Shown here piece by piece: positions 1 through 10,329 of a DNA stretch of 64,000 bases. Within the stretch, counting starts at the first letter, position 1. Each line of letters opens with the position of its first letter. Source of the DNA: Kappaphycus alvarezii (lineage: Eukaryota > Rhodophyta > Florideophyceae > Gigartinales > Solieriaceae); contig NADL03000206.1 in the NCBI GenBank assembly GCA_002205965.3, positions 1-64,000 on the forward strand, written 5' to 3'. The notes beneath the pieces were generated by a model. That model saw nothing but the letters and a program-made list of their open reading frames with translations. It searched no databases and was not told the origin of the DNA. The position numbers and the translations under genes are program-made.

Positions 1-300
1 CAGGAACATAATCTTGTCTTATGTCCCTGGAAAACAGAGACCATTTGAACGAGGCTGACAGTGAAAATAGGGTGCGAATAGATGTTTTTTGGAATATATT
101 TGAGTACTTCATCAACATAAGATTGTCCTTATCGCGGCTACCGACAGCCTGCTTCACTAATCTGGCCTTGTAAACCTCGTCTTGGGTACCCTCATTTTTT
201 ATCTTCGACTCGAGATTAGAGTCGATAATAGTCAGATCCTGAAGTTATTTTTCTCTAAACGCAGACTGTCGTACTTCTTTTAAAAAACCCGTTTTTCGAA
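1..300 (-). pseudogene. Ty1/copia reverse-transcriptase fragment, left copy, cut by the window edge
   Basis: This is the mirror image of the better visible plus-strand RT fragment that starts near 14480. Read on the minus strand it contains the copia RT entry region (a KIKNEGTQDEVYKARLV-like segment) and then leaves the window before the catalytic region. It points away from the gag start at about 400, so two copia pieces sit head to head with their junction at about 300-400. No full domain remains. Assigned by family resemblance and identity to the right arm. Confidence 0.7.
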
Positions 301-399
301 TCCATCTAGCCCATTTTCGTTAGCATTCTCTAGCAGCACCCTGAGGGGATCGGGGCTATGCACGACGGTACACACAAACGACTCAGCAGAATTGCCCTC

Positions 400-2655
400 A
401 TAAAAATGTAAACTTGATTCGTAATCCTGCGGTATCTCATCCTTTTCGTACTCGGAAACGAGGACTGTGGACTAAGATCCTATCGCCGCACTGTAGCGTA
501 GTCGGATTAGTGCGTTTTATGAAAAATTTCTCAGCGTGGTTTAGTCCCATCTTTGCAACGTGTCAAGTGTACTCATTACACGAGGTTACCACCATTTTCA
601 TCCTTTCAGCTTATGTTACGGCTGCTAGTGATGAATCTGGTAGCGATAGTTATGTTAGAGCTCCAAATACTAATAAACATGGGCAAATTTCTTCAAGCCC
701 GACTGTGCTGTTGACGAATTTGATGACGATCGCGAGCAGGTATTCGTTACTTACACAGGGCTTTTCTGTCGTGAATTTACTAGGTTTTCTACGCCTTTTG
801 ACTCTCTCTCCATCATGTCTGAGAGGCGGTTTCGCGTAATTCTAGTTTTAAGAAAGTTATTACGGAGTGGGCCGTCCAAGAAGGACAACAAATGTTTTAA
901 TTGTAGAAGCAATGATCACGTAGAACGTCGATGCAACAAACCCCGTGATGAAGATCTCATTATGCAGAACAGGGTCAAAGTTTTACTGTAAGGTATTTCA
1001 TATAATAAACAACCGGGCATACTCAAAAGGCTGCTATCCGAAGCATCCAAACACATCAAATTCTTATACGACATATTGTGTATTTTCAAAGATACACACC
1101 AATGCTACAATGAAAACTTCGAAAACCTCAAAATTGATGTTGATACTGCGTCCTTTCTCAGTTCCAGATCTTCTGCACAATACACGCGTTCAGAGAAACC
1201 CCCAGATCCGCAAGACATAATGTTTATCGACTCATACAACTACCAATCTACCTCTTTTGTCCTTTTCAACTGTACATCGGTTTCAGACACAATTAAATCC
1301 TCGGAATACTTAACCAAATCTGCTCCGTCACTCCATTCAAAACCTTCTTCATCCCCTGCCTCCTCTCCAACAATGTCTCCATCTATGACTCCTCCGTTGA
1401 GCTTCCTCAAGTCTTCCTCCAACAGGTTCTGCGTACAAAGGGACCAAAGCCTCACTAATACCCTATCAAATCCTCCACATGGTACTCGAAACAAGTCTTT
1501 TTACTTTTTATAGGGCATTTTTTCTTTGCAGTAAATCCCTCGTGTTGAAGACAGACTAGGCACTACCCATTCCCGTTTCATCCCTGATTGCAGACATCCT
1601 CAAACAGAAGAAAATCGCCTTCTTAATCACCCCATTTTCAAGACTATTCATTCTTGAACAACACAATTTTATGCGTCCACCGTTAAGATTGTCGGAACAA
1701 GACAATTTTAATGGTGAAAGCCTTATAATAGGCGCACAAAGAACATGAGTAGAACGAAATCAGGCGAAGCTATTCTGCCGCAAACTCAAATGAAAGCTTT
1801 ATCTTAAAAGATTGGACTACAGTTTCAAGTTAGATTATAATACCTTTATGGGCCTTGGAAAAATGCCATTAAAAAAACCAACCTCGAATCGCACATTCAT
1901 CGAACTGGAGGTTGACGTGGTTAGCGCCGTAATTTCTCTGCTCATTGGATTGGATATCTTGGGTGAATTGAAATTAGTGGCAGAAAATGTCGAAAATTTC
2001 ATTCACAGCCGTCTCTATATTCCTCCAGTGGGAAACCTGAACAGCACTCTATACACGAACCGAGCTCAAGCGATTACACAAGCATTTCTGGCACCCGTTT
2101 GCGGGGAAACTCTACAAGCCACTTCACCGAATCAAGCTTACTTATAATTCAACCGAAACATTCCGTACACTGAAAGAAATAACAAGGAATTTCACATATG
2201 TAACAACTACAGTCGTGGCCCTCCTTGCTTTCGTGTCACTCATCCTTCCGTAGATTGTAGCCACTAGCCACAAAGTATGGCTTGGTCTGGTCTGGCTCAA
2301 GTTCCAACCCGCTCTTCATGTTGCTGACCTTCATACAAACTTTTCCGCAGTGATATTTCTACCAGATAAATCTACCAATACTATCTGTAAGACATTTCTT
2401 GTGTATTTGGTTGTAACATATATTGGCTGCCCTGAAAAACTCAATTTACAATGGCTGAACTCGCCACAGTAGCCCAGTCAGTCGGCCCCGATGTACAACT
2501 ATCGGGATTTCACTCCCATAACGCACTCGGAGCCGGGGAGCGTTATCATGCTCCTCTACTCCATATCTTCTTAAAAATTATTTAGGATGTTACAGGAGTG
2601 GACTTGATAATGCTTTACCACTCGTCGCTAAAGCAATGAACGATACCGCCGGCCC
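400..2655 (+). pseudogene. Ty1/copia family A gag-protease-integrase, degenerate, left copy
   Basis: A broken polyprotein in shifting plus-strand frames. A gag frame around 680-960 ends in a perfect CX2CX4HX4C zinc knuckle (893-934). 1812-2147 carries a protease-like segment with LLIGLDIL. From about 2057 an overlapping frame holds the integrase zinc-binding start (LHKHFWHPFAGKLYK) and then, in further frames, a core with VADLHTNFSAVIFLPDKST and the terminal catalytic Glu in GAGERYH near 2540. Stops and indels break every domain. The element has no RT or RNase H here: at about 2656 it is fused to family B. The full-length sister is 10330-14450 on the minus strand. Certainly non-functional. 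Confidence 0.8.
893..934 (+). other. CCHC zinc knuckle of family A gag
   Basis: Fourteen codons reading CFNCRSNDHVERRC, an exact CX2CX4HX4C nucleic-acid-binding knuckle typical of retrotransposon nucleocapsid. The minus-strand twin is at 13853-13894. Confidence 0.9.
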
Positions 2656-3596
2656 AAAGGCAAATCATTGATCCTTGGCGCTGGACACCTCGTCTTTCTA
2701 TCTTGCGATGGAATCGCTCAAGATATGCTGACGAAGGCGGAAATGTCAGGAGTTCTATCTCTTGGCGGGAATGACTGTCATGAGAAATTCGATGAAATGA
2801 TAACTAATGTCATAGAAGTGATTGCAAAAGACAGTCCGACGGAAAAAGTGAAGCGAGAAGTGAACTTACTGACGGATATTCAACGATGCCAAAGAACCTC
2901 GCGGAGAAGGTTCCAGACTTTGCAAGTAGATTCAGCGGGTCAGTTGCAAGATATGTCAATCAGTCTTCAATTTTGTCTGAGTCCTCAAGCAGGCAGTTTG
3001 CTGTGCTAATGCTTCGCAATGCAAACATTTCTCCTGATACGATGAACTTTATAATATTCAAGCTAACTTCGAAAACGAAGAAGAGTAACACAGAGTGTAT
3101 CACCATCGAACTAAACTCGTGCGAGATCGACCTCATAGTGTCAATGATTTCAAACGGAAGTGACGACACTCAGGAAATTAGAACCCGCATAAAGACCAAG
3201 CTTGACGCAGTAAGGTTGAAAGAGTACGAGCAGGATTCGTATCCAATGTTCAGTATGGATGAAGCTGTAGAGTCCCTATCGCAGGTAGTCAGTGACGTAG
3301 ATACTGAGATGGAAACTCGTGAGACCATGCTGGGGAAGCGAAATATCGTTGGATATGATGATAAAGGTGGACAGCTTGAGAAGTTAAAAGAAGAAAACCC
3401 TTGTCGAGTATGTGGAAAATTGGGTCACTGGTACAGAGACAGAAAGGAATGTTGGGATAAGATGAAAGCTCGAGCTCGGGGGGGAGCTGGATTATCTCAA
3501 CAGGGTAGGATCAAGAAGAGCGCAGATGAGAACCCAACTTCCAGCTCATATCCCAGTGATCGAATGCCAAATTCAAGGTCGCTTTTTCGTCAGTGA
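2656..3596 (+). CDS. gag: Ty1/copia family B gag, 5'-truncated and frameshifted
   Basis: The gag of the best preserved copia element here. The first part (about 2660-2880) is in one frame; near 2880 it shifts into the frame of the 236-residue ORF ending at 3596. Residues 173-189 of that ORF (3402-3452) carry the knuckle CRVCGKLGHWYRDRKEC, spaced CX2CX4HX7C, with a longer last spacer than the canonical CX4C. The N-terminus is missing because the element is fused at about 2656 to family A integrase, and no 5' LTR precedes it. The stop overlaps the protease frame by four bases, consistent with a gag-pol frameshift or simple decay. Confidence 0.75.
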
Positions 3597-4456
3597 GGTC
3601 TGGTCGCGTCCTGCCAGATCTCAATCCTATTCTGGACGAAGGAGCCCCAACATCAACTGGAGGAATTGAGAACGCCACTGAGTTGTGTGATGCTTTGGGG
3701 ATCACCCTGATTCTTGAACCACCTCGCGAAGTATATAAGCACGGGTGGGGTGACAACGGTTACAACGCCAAGGAAGTCATTTGTTGTTGGAGTTTTACAG
3801 TGAATGACTTAAACGGGCTACCGACAACATTTCAGTTCGACCTGGTGCAAGGCAGGTCCCTGCTTATTGTAGGACTCGATCTCAAAAAACACGCGTACAC
3901 TTTGAATAGACAAAATCCGCGAAGAATAGTATTTCAGCGACCGTCGGATACAGCAGCCAGGACATTCAACACATACGTGGCTAAGGACTGCCACGGTAAT
4001 GAAAGATTGAGGGCAGAGATAGTAGCCCACTCGTCGACAATGAATAACTTACTAACCGGAAGATCAAAAAGATTGGGTCGTAACGCTGTTACGAAAATTC
4101 ACCGGTTTACGCACGCACCGGCTGCTGAGATGAAGCAGTTACTGAAAGATGCAGGTGTCTTGACAGAGGAACCCGCAGAGCAGTGCGACAAAGTTTACAA
4201 AGCCTGTGACATCTGTGCATCGTCGGGGCGACCTGCGCACCGAAAGAAGATATCGATCAGTCACGTCAACGAGGCCTTCAATGAGTCAGTACAAGCCGAC
4301 TTTGTAACGGCATACTTCAGTAACGATAAATACGAAGTATTGAACATAGTCGATACTGGACTAACTATGGGAGCGAGTTATCGTACCGACGCGTACTTCG
4401 AAAGAAATGAGGGATCGCATAGAAGAAGAGTGGGTGTATCACCATGGAGCACCTAG
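3593..4456 (+). CDS. pol: Ty1/copia family B protease and integrase N-terminal region
   Basis: A 287-codon frame without an ATG at its start, entered from gag. A protease-like segment (LLIVGLDL, about residue 90) is followed by the integrase zinc-binding module: His at about 170 and 174, then CDIC at 205-208. The first catalytic Asp of the integrase core lies in VQADFVTAYF (about residue 236) and is followed by NIVDTG. I cannot identify a clear protease D-S/T-G, so the protease assignment rests on position and LLIVGLDL. The true pol frame leaves this ORF near 4405, where a one-base shift moves it into the next frame. The last ~16 codons are out-of-frame tail. Confidence 0.75.
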   Translation: MRSGRVLPDLNPILDEGAPTSTGGIENATELCDALGITLILEPPREVYKHGWGDNGYNAKEVICCWSFTVNDLNGLPTTFQFDLVQGRSLLIVGLDLKKHAYTLNRQNPRRIVFQRPSDTAARTFNTYVAKDCHGNERLRAEIVAHSSTMNNLLTGRSKRLGRNAVTKIHRFTHAPAAEMKQLLKDAGVLTEEPAEQCDKVYKACDICASSGRPAHRKKISISHVNEAFNESVQADFVTAYFSNDKYEVLNIVDTGLTMGASYRTDAYFERNEGSHRRRVGVSPWST

Positions 4457-6965
4457 AGCATTCAGTGCAGACCCAGAGTTCTGCCAGCCAGTCATGAAAA
4501 AGTTCTTGATGTCGCATGGTATAGAACTTCTCCCAAGACCATCCAGATCTTCATCTAAGAATGGCAAAATAGAGCGAAACAATGGGATTTTCAAGACAGT
4601 CCTAAGTCGGATCTCAAAGGAAAGTACGACAGCGTCGCCTCGATTACTTGTCTCAAGGGCTTCTTTCTTGACTAACGCGTTTCATGGAACATCCGCGTTA
4701 AGTAGCTTCCAGTTAGCAAGGGGTTACGCTCCTTCGTTCTTGGGAATGCCTAGCACCGACATGCCAAGTGATCTCATGGAAGCGCACCGTGAGTTTTGTG
4801 CCACCAGGGCATTACAAAAATTGATGAAGTCACATGATCGACACTTAGTACCGTGTTCAGCCTTGCCTGGCGGCACTTCGGTGTGGGTGTTCTATAGCAC
4901 GTCTGCACAGAACGAGCCGGTCCGATGGGTCAAAGCGACTGTAATCAAGGCAGAACCCCACTTTGTTGTGTGCAGACGATCGAATAAAGGACCCCCAATG
5001 TCTGTCGCGTATGAGCATATCCGCTTGTCACCGCAAGGAGAGCTTGCCAGACAGCTACAGGAAGGTATGTTAGAAGATCTGCTGGAAGGCGATATGATGG
5101 AAGTAGCGACTGAAAGACGAAATCAGGAACAGAGTGACTCAGGAATTAGAGAATCACTTTTCTCTGCCAGGGTCTTGGGGAACCCAAACCTCGACATAGG
5201 AATATCTGAGGTTAAGACCCCTCCTCATGGCATGGCGCTCCATTCCGATGAGCAAACCATACTACGCAGTGTACACAAAGCTACTGGTGGTGCACAGGTT
5301 TCCAGGACTAAGATAGAATGCGCACCTCAGTGGTTGCTGGATAAAGCTGTGAAGGAGGAGCTTACAGTGTCATGGGCTGGAGCATTTGAAGAAGTGGACG
5401 AAAAGCTGGTACCCAAATTCGCAAATGTGATTAGTTCACACATCGTATACAAAGTGAAATGCGAAGAAAACAACAGGATGCGGATGAAGGCTAGGCTCTG
5501 CCCTCACGGTAATAAGGACAGAGAGCTCGGAAATATCCGTAATGATTCCTCAAACGCGCAATTTGATATCATACGCCTACTCTTGAGTATCGCATCCATC
5601 TTATCACTCGAGTTGGGTTGCATAGACATTAAGTCAGCTTACATGCAAAGCGGTCCTATCTCTAGAGATCTGTATGTCCGTCCTCCACGTGAATGGGACG
5701 GACCGCGCGGTGTCATTTGGAAACTACTCAAACTACCCTATGGTATCAGCGAAGCAGGCCGTCAATGGGCAAAAACGATCGAGAGTTGGATGGTAACTGA
5801 AGCTAAATTAGAGCGAGTTCACGGTATGAGCCAGCTTTATGCTAAACGAGATATACATGGATCAATTATTATGTTATTGGCAAAGTTGACCGACGATTTG
5901 CTATTGGCAGGAACCAAAAAGTCGCTGCATCAGTTTTCATCTGAAATATCGAAAAGATTCACTTTGGGAAAAGTCATCGTAGGTGATGATATCAAATTCA
6001 ATGGATGTACGATCTCGATGGACACTTGTGGAAACATCTCCCTATCGATGGCAGAGTACTTGAAATCAGTCCAAAGCATCAATGTATCTAAATCTCGGAG
6101 ATTAGTCCCACAAAACAAAGCCACTGATCATGAACTAAGTGGGTTTAGACGCCTTGCAGGAGAGCTGACGTGGGTAGGATGCGGGGCGCTCCCGCAAGCG
6201 GCATGCATAGGTTCTATAATGCAACAGCAGACTCCTCACCTTCAGGTTATGCATCTTGATAATGCTAAGAGGATGCTAAAAGAGATGAAGCAGCTAAGAC
6301 CGATAATCATGTTCCGAAAACCAAGAGGCCGGATAGCTGCTGCAGAAGTAACTACATTTTCAGACGCTGCATTCAACATATCCACACATCAACAATACGG
6401 ACAGACTGGTATCATTGCTGGTATTCGTTACCGTACAGAATGTGGAGATGCTACAACATACCACTTAATTGATTGGGCAAGCACTCGTCAGCGAAGAGTG
6501 AGTTACTCATCTTACGGAGCAGAAATATTGGCCTGCACGGAGGCTGATGATCGTGGTTATAACCTTAAGTCAGTACTCAAGTATTTATCACCCAGAGATA
6601 CTTTCCCTCACGTGCTGAATGTCGACTCTAAAGGCCTATTCGACACGATAACATCGTTGCACGACGGCAGAGAGTATCGATTACGACAGACAGTGCAAAG
6701 AATAAGGGATTCATTCGAATCAAGGGAACTAGACACACTGCGATGGGTACAGGGCAAAGCTAACATAGCTGATGCTCTTACAAAAAGAAATCCAGCTTTG
6801 CATCGAATGTTGAACAAAATCGCAATGGATTGCTATACCTTCCGAACCACAGATCTTTCGCACTCAATAGTGAGTTTTGGACATAAGTCGCGAAGCCTAA
6901 CCAAGCTTCGGCGACTGGGGGGTATGTGGAAATTACATTACACTGTAAGTCAAAGTCGATGGTAA
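4407..6965 (+). CDS. pol: Ty1/copia family B integrase core, reverse transcriptase and RNase H
   Basis: An uninterrupted 852-codon frame. Residues 20-60 hold the rest of the integrase active site (SADPEF ... NGKIERNNG, with the Asp and Glu separated by 33 residues). RT begins near residue 300; it has DIKSAYMQ at about 406 and the catalytic box LTDDLLLAG at about 494, with Thr where most copia RTs have Val. RNase H follows with acidic residues in SDAAF (about 653), GAEILA (about 705) and VDSKGLF (about 739), ending with the family signature ADALTK (about 788). This length and order are normal for a copia pol tail. It is the only long intact TE frame in the left half of the window, implying fairly recent activity, although gag and the 5' end are broken. 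Confidence 0.9.
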   Translation: MRDRIEEEWVYHHGAPRAFSADPEFCQPVMKKFLMSHGIELLPRPSRSSSKNGKIERNNGIFKTVLSRISKESTTASPRLLVSRASFLTNAFHGTSALSSFQLARGYAPSFLGMPSTDMPSDLMEAHREFCATRALQKLMKSHDRHLVPCSALPGGTSVWVFYSTSAQNEPVRWVKATVIKAEPHFVVCRRSNKGPPMSVAYEHIRLSPQGELARQLQEGMLEDLLEGDMMEVATERRNQEQSDSGIRESLFSARVLGNPNLDIGISEVKTPPHGMALHSDEQTILRSVHKATGGAQVSRTKIECAPQWLLDKAVKEELTVSWAGAFEEVDEKLVPKFANVISSHIVYKVKCEENNRMRMKARLCPHGNKDRELGNIRNDSSNAQFDIIRLLLSIASILSLELGCIDIKSAYMQSGPISRDLYVRPPREWDGPRGVIWKLLKLPYGISEAGRQWAKTIESWMVTEAKLERVHGMSQLYAKRDIHGSIIMLLAKLTDDLLLAGTKKSLHQFSSEISKRFTLGKVIVGDDIKFNGCTISMDTCGNISLSMAEYLKSVQSINVSKSRRLVPQNKATDHELSGFRRLAGELTWVGCGALPQAACIGSIMQQQTPHLQVMHLDNAKRMLKEMKQLRPIIMFRKPRGRIAAAEVTTFSDAAFNISTHQQYGQTGIIAGIRYRTECGDATTYHLIDWASTRQRRVSYSSYGAEILACTEADDRGYNLKSVLKYLSPRDTFPHVLNVDSKGLFDTITSLHDGREYRLRQTVQRIRDSFESRELDTLRWVQGKANIADALTKRNPALHRMLNKIAMDCYTFRTTDLSHSIVSFGHKSRSLTKLRRLGGMWKLHYTVSQSRW

Positions 6966-6982
6966 GATTGTAGTTCTACGGT

Positions 6983-7158
6983 TTCGGCAGAATGCAAGTT
7001 TTCATGAGAGGGCTACTTTAGATTTCAGTGCAGTGTGCATTACCAAGCTGCAGTCTGGTAGTGGTAGTGATTCGGCAGAATGCAAGTTTTCATGAGCGGG
7101 CTACTTTAGATTTCAGTGCAGTGAGCATTACCAAGCTGCAGTCTGGCAGTGGTAGTAA
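6983..7158 (+). repeat. 88-bp tandem duplication just after the copia pol stop
   Basis: Two direct copies, 6983-7070 and 7071-7158, each starting TTCGGCAGAATGCAAG and differing at four positions. They begin 18 bases after the pol stop, where the polypurine tract and 3' LTR of family B would be expected, but I could not define LTR ends. 7160-8080 shows no gene. Confidence 0.9.
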
Positions 7159-7750
7159 CGACGCGGAAAACCATGTCAATGTGTTGATCATCCGTAATGC
7201 GTCTATGTGTTCATTTTGTGTATTTACGTTTGTTCTGTACTTTGAATTTATGCCGCCGCGCAAAGCTAATTTGTGTTCCCGCTAGTGAATGTGGGCTAAC
7301 TTTGTCGCGAATTTATGTTTACCTACAGGCAGCCATGGGAATAATATGTCGTGAATTTATAATTCCCCAACCGTTGCCCTTCGTGGCTGTTGCCGAGTAA
7401 TACTGGTAATGTGTGTTTCCCAACAAGCGTTTGTGGGATACTGAAATCGAAAATGAAATGTGTATCGACCGGTCGTGGTCCAATGGGAATGAAAGTTTGC
7501 CGATCGGCCGTTCGTGGTCTGTTCGGATGATTCGAAGTGGTACAGTGTGAAAGCTTGGTAGTACTTAAGAAGGGGCCAGGAATGGCACCGGATTAAAACG
7601 GCAGAGAGAGAAAGAGAGTTTCTCAAAGCCCAGCGTTCGTGCTGATTCTACACTCGCCAATTCTGTACCTATCTGCATCCTATACGCAAAAGTCAGAGAA
7701 CTATTCGACCTACGTTCACAAATGAATCAGGTGGTTACCGATTCTACAAC

Positions 7751-7780
7751 TGTATAGTACTGTACAGTACTGTACAGTAG
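7751..7780. repeat. Self-complementary AGTACTGTAC repeat
   Basis: Three 10-base units around AGTACTGTAC in tandem, so the stretch is close to its own reverse complement and could form a hairpin. The rest of 7160-8080 is unremarkable non-coding sequence. Confidence 0.6.
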
Positions 7781-8411
7781 AGTAAAAGGGGTACTCCGTC
7801 TTTTGAGGCCCTTTCTATGTCTTGCACGACCACTAACGCATCATTTGAACATTCCCTGAACGATATTAAAGGGTTTTTCGCTAGAATATTGACTACAGTA
7901 ACCCACACAACGCATTATACACTGTCAATTTCTCTTCTCACTTCAGATGAGACGTAGAAGACCTTTAATTTGCTATCCACTGCGCTGATCCGTCTTTTCA
8001 GCCTTTTCTTTCTGCATAATACCTATGCACAATGTTTAAAGAGCCTTAAAGGAGGTAATGCATCATTTTATCTCACCTTATCATCAATTAAATACCAGTA
8101 AGAGAACTGGGACCGTATATTTCTGCGAACGGACGCCGTTTCAAATACAAGTTTGTCGTGATGTTTCTCGTGCGCCTATCGAAGAATGGGATCGAATAGA
8201 GCTTGGAGGGAGAGCCTGCATGCAGTATAAACATTTTAGGGGAGCGAATGAGTACCGTGCACAGTACTAAAATCTCAGAGGCAGCAACATAAATAGCGAA
8301 GCGCATAGAAAGCACTAGCGGTTGATGTATAATTTGACCCATGTGCTCCTCCTGGATGTACTTCTTAAAATTATTATCTTCCATGACGCATCACATAAGG
8401 CCCGAAGAGAT

Positions 8412-9910
8412 CTATTCGAGGGAACGGTCAATTATTGTTGGATCAAATCTCATCTCTATCTCTATAGTAGATGCAACGTACAATTTTCCATCAAAATCAA
8501 ATGTGTAGTCGTCATCAAAAAAGCCATCATCAACAGATCTACTTATAACCAAGAGATACCGTCTGGGAGGTAGGGCGAATCTTTCTTCCCAAACATTCCA
8601 ACCTCGCACAGCCCCGAAACAAATTCCATACAGCGAACTACAGCACCTACTCATTTCTTGTTCATAGTCCCCCGCATCATTGATTCAGATGAATCGTTTG
8701 AGCTAAACCATGAGGAACACATTACTTTAAACCAGTCTGCAGTAAGACGCTCCTCTTTATTTGCTACGCCCTTCAGTCGTAAATTATTGCGCACTATTTC
8801 GTCACGCATCACTACCATACCCGAATTCGTTCCTGTTATGCGTAGTTGGTGAATGAAGAACCCATCGGCGCATCTCTGTGCCCTTTTGAGACAATTGCAT
8901 GTTGCCAGCACACGGCTTTCCACGATTTCCTTCATTCTTTGACGGACTGTATCTTCTGCCGACGCTATTGTAAACAAAATGTCCATTTGCTCGCCGTTGT
9001 TAGCTTTGGGCACTGCAACCCAATTATTAAGGGAACTAAGTATGCTCTCTGGAATCATGAGTATGAAGCGTACCACTTTGCCAATCTTAAAAGTCCCCTG
9101 CTCTCGTACAGCGATGGCTGTCACTTTTCTCACCCCCAAACGGTTCTCTTTTGCAGGAATAGGTTTGGTACAAGAAATTTATCAACTACGAGGTCCGTCT
9201 CGCCCGGGACTACAAAATCTGAAGCGCGATCAAAGTTAGATATAGATAGTTCCTGGGCTGTGCGCAACCATTCCGTAATTTCATAGCTGGATTCTAAGAA
9301 AATGGCCCCGTTCCCCTCCCCGGCGCCATCCGGAACCTTTAAAGAGTCCTGAGTATTTATCTCAAGACCATCCTCACCACGCTCGGGATCCAGATCCTCA
9401 TATGTCTCTTCCAAGTCCCTGCGTTGAATAAGGAAGCAAGACTACCTTACAAGGGGATGTTACCGGATGAGGTGCTTCGGCACGACAGCTACAGAACTGA
9501 GGTCCCTTCTACGAAATATTTCTAGAGATTACTCCTTCCCATATCCCCGATCCGCTGTGATTACGCAAACATTCAACGCTTTTTCACCCTTCTCGTCCAA
9601 AATACTATACAGAAGTTTTTCGACAGACTCTTTCTCTTTTTATCCTCTCCTTCTAAATATTAGCCCAAGTACCACGCGAAAAAGCGCGCCTGCAATCGAA
9701 TATGCAGAATTGCCTTCCTTGTCAACCTTGCGTGCGCTTAGAATTATTCACTTGTGCAGCTGTATGTGTTCCGAAAGGGTCATCGTGAAGCGTCGCAATC
9801 AAATGCGGAGGACAAAAGAACAATTTTCTTGTCTGCCTAAACGCCAGGTGTTCAAACTCCGAAAAGTTGCTAGTCTGATCGCGTTGAGAGTTCCATATCA
9901 ATCCTCCCTC
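8412..9910 (-). pseudogene. DDE-transposase-like relic, frameshifted
   Basis: On the minus strand one frame runs from about 9780 to 9130 through five stops and includes the segment VITADRGYGKE, followed about 20 residues later by VVPKHLI-HP. This resembles the DRGY-centred catalytic region of large transposase-like families in protists and fungi. Upstream (about 9910-9790) another frame contributes LFFCPPHLIATLHDD. Downstream the reading continues in overlapping ORFs at 9139-8651 and 8654-8412 (the latter with an acidic VDDGFFDDDYTFDFDG stretch). Chaining these frames suggests one decayed protein of about 450-500 residues. The exact superfamily is not recognised, and 8088-8384 might be a further piece. 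No terminal inverted repeats were found. Confidence 0.45.
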
Positions 9911-10329
9911 TTGTCCCTTGATTATTGGTGGATATGCCAGTAGATTGGAAAAATAAAATCTAAGCAGGCGAGAGGAGGTGTTGCCGTACCGATTGAACCT
10001 ATCATAAAAATTTCTTTTTCAATTTTGAAACCTGAGTTGCGCATGGGGAGAGGAACTGCGAGGAATCAATACATGTCTTCGTTTTAGACCGACTTTTCGT
10101 TCAATTGATGAAGCACTATTGCTTTTTAATCGAGTCTCTTATCTGTTTCAATAGAGGGTCGCAGAAAAAAAAGAATATACCAAACGAGTGGGTGCGATTC
10201 TTTTCACTGCACATTAGGTTATGTTGTTATGCAAAGCAAACTCTCAAAACAGAGGGGATCTCTGCCCCACTTTAGTTTCGGTGAATTCGTATTCTATCGT
10301 AACAAAATTACACTGATCACTTGATAACC

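Larger units (their letters stand above)
1..2655. repeat. Left arm of a ~2.65-kb near-identical inverted repeat
   Basis: This segment reappears as its reverse complement at 12137-14783. The first 20 bases match the complement ending at 14783, and coordinates of matching points sum to 14784-14791 along the whole arm, so only a few single-base indels separate the copies (for example near 1445, 1515 and 1680). Homology ends at about 2655, shortly after the integrase core, where the left arm switches to a different copia family. The arm is cut by the window start, so its true outer end is unknown. It contains a minus-strand RT piece and a plus-strand gag-PR-IN piece, and both were copied together. 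Confidence 0.95.

Noticed and set aside
1240-1494. Minus-strand acidic ORF (with EEAGDEEGFEWSDGAD), also at 13365-13547
   Set aside because: It lies antisense within family A gag-protease, and its presence in both arms only reflects the duplication. No independent support.
7160-8080. 3' LTR of copia family B
   Set aside because: No TG...CA boundaries, target duplication or second copy could be found in the window.
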